A stretch of DNA of 64,000 nucleotides from Silurus meridionalis (lineage: Eukaryota; Chordata; Actinopteri; Siluriformes; Siluridae): positions 5,791,998 through 5,855,997 of the forward strand of contig NC_060906.1 of NCBI RefSeq assembly GCF_014805685.1, in the 5' to 3' direction. The translations under genes were made by a program, and so were the position numbers. Within the stretch, counting starts at the first letter, position 1. Each line of letters starts with the position of its first letter. Positions 63,530-64,000 of the stretch are shown piece after piece. Under the pieces are notes generated by a model. It did not search any database. It had not been told where the DNA came from and was given only the letters and a program-made list of their open reading frames with translations.

Positions 63530-64000
63530 TTCAAACATTCGCTCGGTATCTCACTATGGGAATCGCCTCGGGCGTGACCAATCCTGGAAGCATCAATCAC
63601 ACCACGTCTGTCGGCCGACAGACCAATCACGACAGTGATGCGGGAGTCCCGCCTCCCTATATACACCGCTGCTGGCGGTCCCTGCCTCATTCTCGTTCTC
63701 TTCCCCGTGAAGATCCTTTTAGGAAGCTATCCTCAGCAGATCCTCTGGGGGGGGTCGTTTAACTGTTCACAGACAGGCCGTTAAGGTACGTCTCCGAGCG
63801 CGGCTGCTTCTTGGGGGAGAATATCCACTGTCAAAGCGGATATTCCCTTCTGCTATTTTTTCTTTCACATCGCGTCAAGCGAGTATTTGCATTGTGGTTC
63901 GAGACCCGTTTCTCGAGAAGCACGTCGTGGTGATCTCGTTGTTTTCCCTTTTTTTCCCGGTGATTGCACCTCCGTTATGGCGGCTGCGAGTTCATCCGGG
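63530..64000 (+). promoter_or_regulatory. GC-rich promoter-like leader of an element or gene
   Basis: 'cctccctatatacaccgctg' gives a TATA-like box (about 63655). A perfect 16-bp palindrome TCTGTCGGCCGACAGA (63607-63622) lies upstream, and a hairpin GAATATCC...GGATATTC (63819-63845) downstream. The ATG at 63977 (MAAASSSG) opens a frame that runs off the window. The layout suggests the 5' end of a retroelement or a gene; undecided. Confidence 0.35.

Overview
The window is a repeat-dense stretch of a ray-finned (teleost) fish genome. The evidence is the element mix: two Tc1-like transposons, an RTE LINE with its tRNA-Glu SINE, L2/jockey-type LINEs, a Helentron (Helitron with OTU and endonuclease domains), a DIRS-like element and an env-bearing retrovirus-like element, together with short-intron fragments of vertebrate host genes. 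Tc1 density and overall texture would suit an otophysan such as a catfish, but the order is inference. No complete, unbroken host gene was found.

Layout. 0-5.2 kb: pogo-like and LINE fragments, an RTE LINE 3' end, a possible promoter with first exon (about 2.1 kb), a composite repeat (2.29-4.71 kb) and a solo LTR (4.71-5.25 kb). 7.2-20.6 kb: a decayed Helentron on the minus strand (OTU, Helitron N domain, Y2 Rep, PIF1 helicase, EEP endonuclease). A young 7.3 kb LTR element ('element A', 8714-16036) splits it between helicase Walker A and Walker B. 20.7-23.0 kb: two diverged direct repeats enclose a two-exon gene end and a SINE. 23.1-24.7 kb: a Tc1-like element. 24.8-30.3 kb: a minus-strand coiled-coil gene with about 70-residue repeats, whose 3' end plus an inserted LINE was duplicated in tandem (unit about 2.09 kb); a CRE/GC-box promoter lies upstream. 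31.2-35.4 kb: two exons of a poly(A)-binding-protein-like RRM and three phase-compatible eIF4G MA3 exons on the same strand, separated by an L1 scrap and a second Tc1-like element. 36.07-36.17 kb: a 100-N gap beside a 28-bp minisatellite. 36.6-43.5 kb: a solo LTR, a hAT-like MITE, LINE tails and possible exons. 43.5-45.9 kb: a degenerate CCCTAA-rich array that a LINE has split. 46.0 kb: a second SINE with a perfect 20-bp duplication. 47.1-49.5 kb: a degenerate DIRS-like element. 49.6-58.9 kb: a minus-strand env-bearing retrovirus-like element whose integrase is split by a second, 3.2 kb LTR element ('element B', 52482-55725). 58.9-60.2 kb: a 5'-truncated L2 LINE. 60.2-64.0 kb: mostly unassigned, ending in a promoter-like GC-rich stretch with strong palindromes.

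The most interesting system is the pair of elements A and B. Both have LTRs beginning TGTCAGG, exact 5-bp target duplications, one gag-like domain and then a long proline/serine/glutamine-rich repeat protein, with no protease, reverse transcriptase or integrase. They look like gag-only, non-autonomous LTR retrotransposons whose protein carries an expanding 30-bp-periodic array. Element A has grown to about 6.3 kb of internal sequence and B keeps about 2.5 kb. Solo LTRs at 4.7 and 36.6 kb belong to the same broad group.
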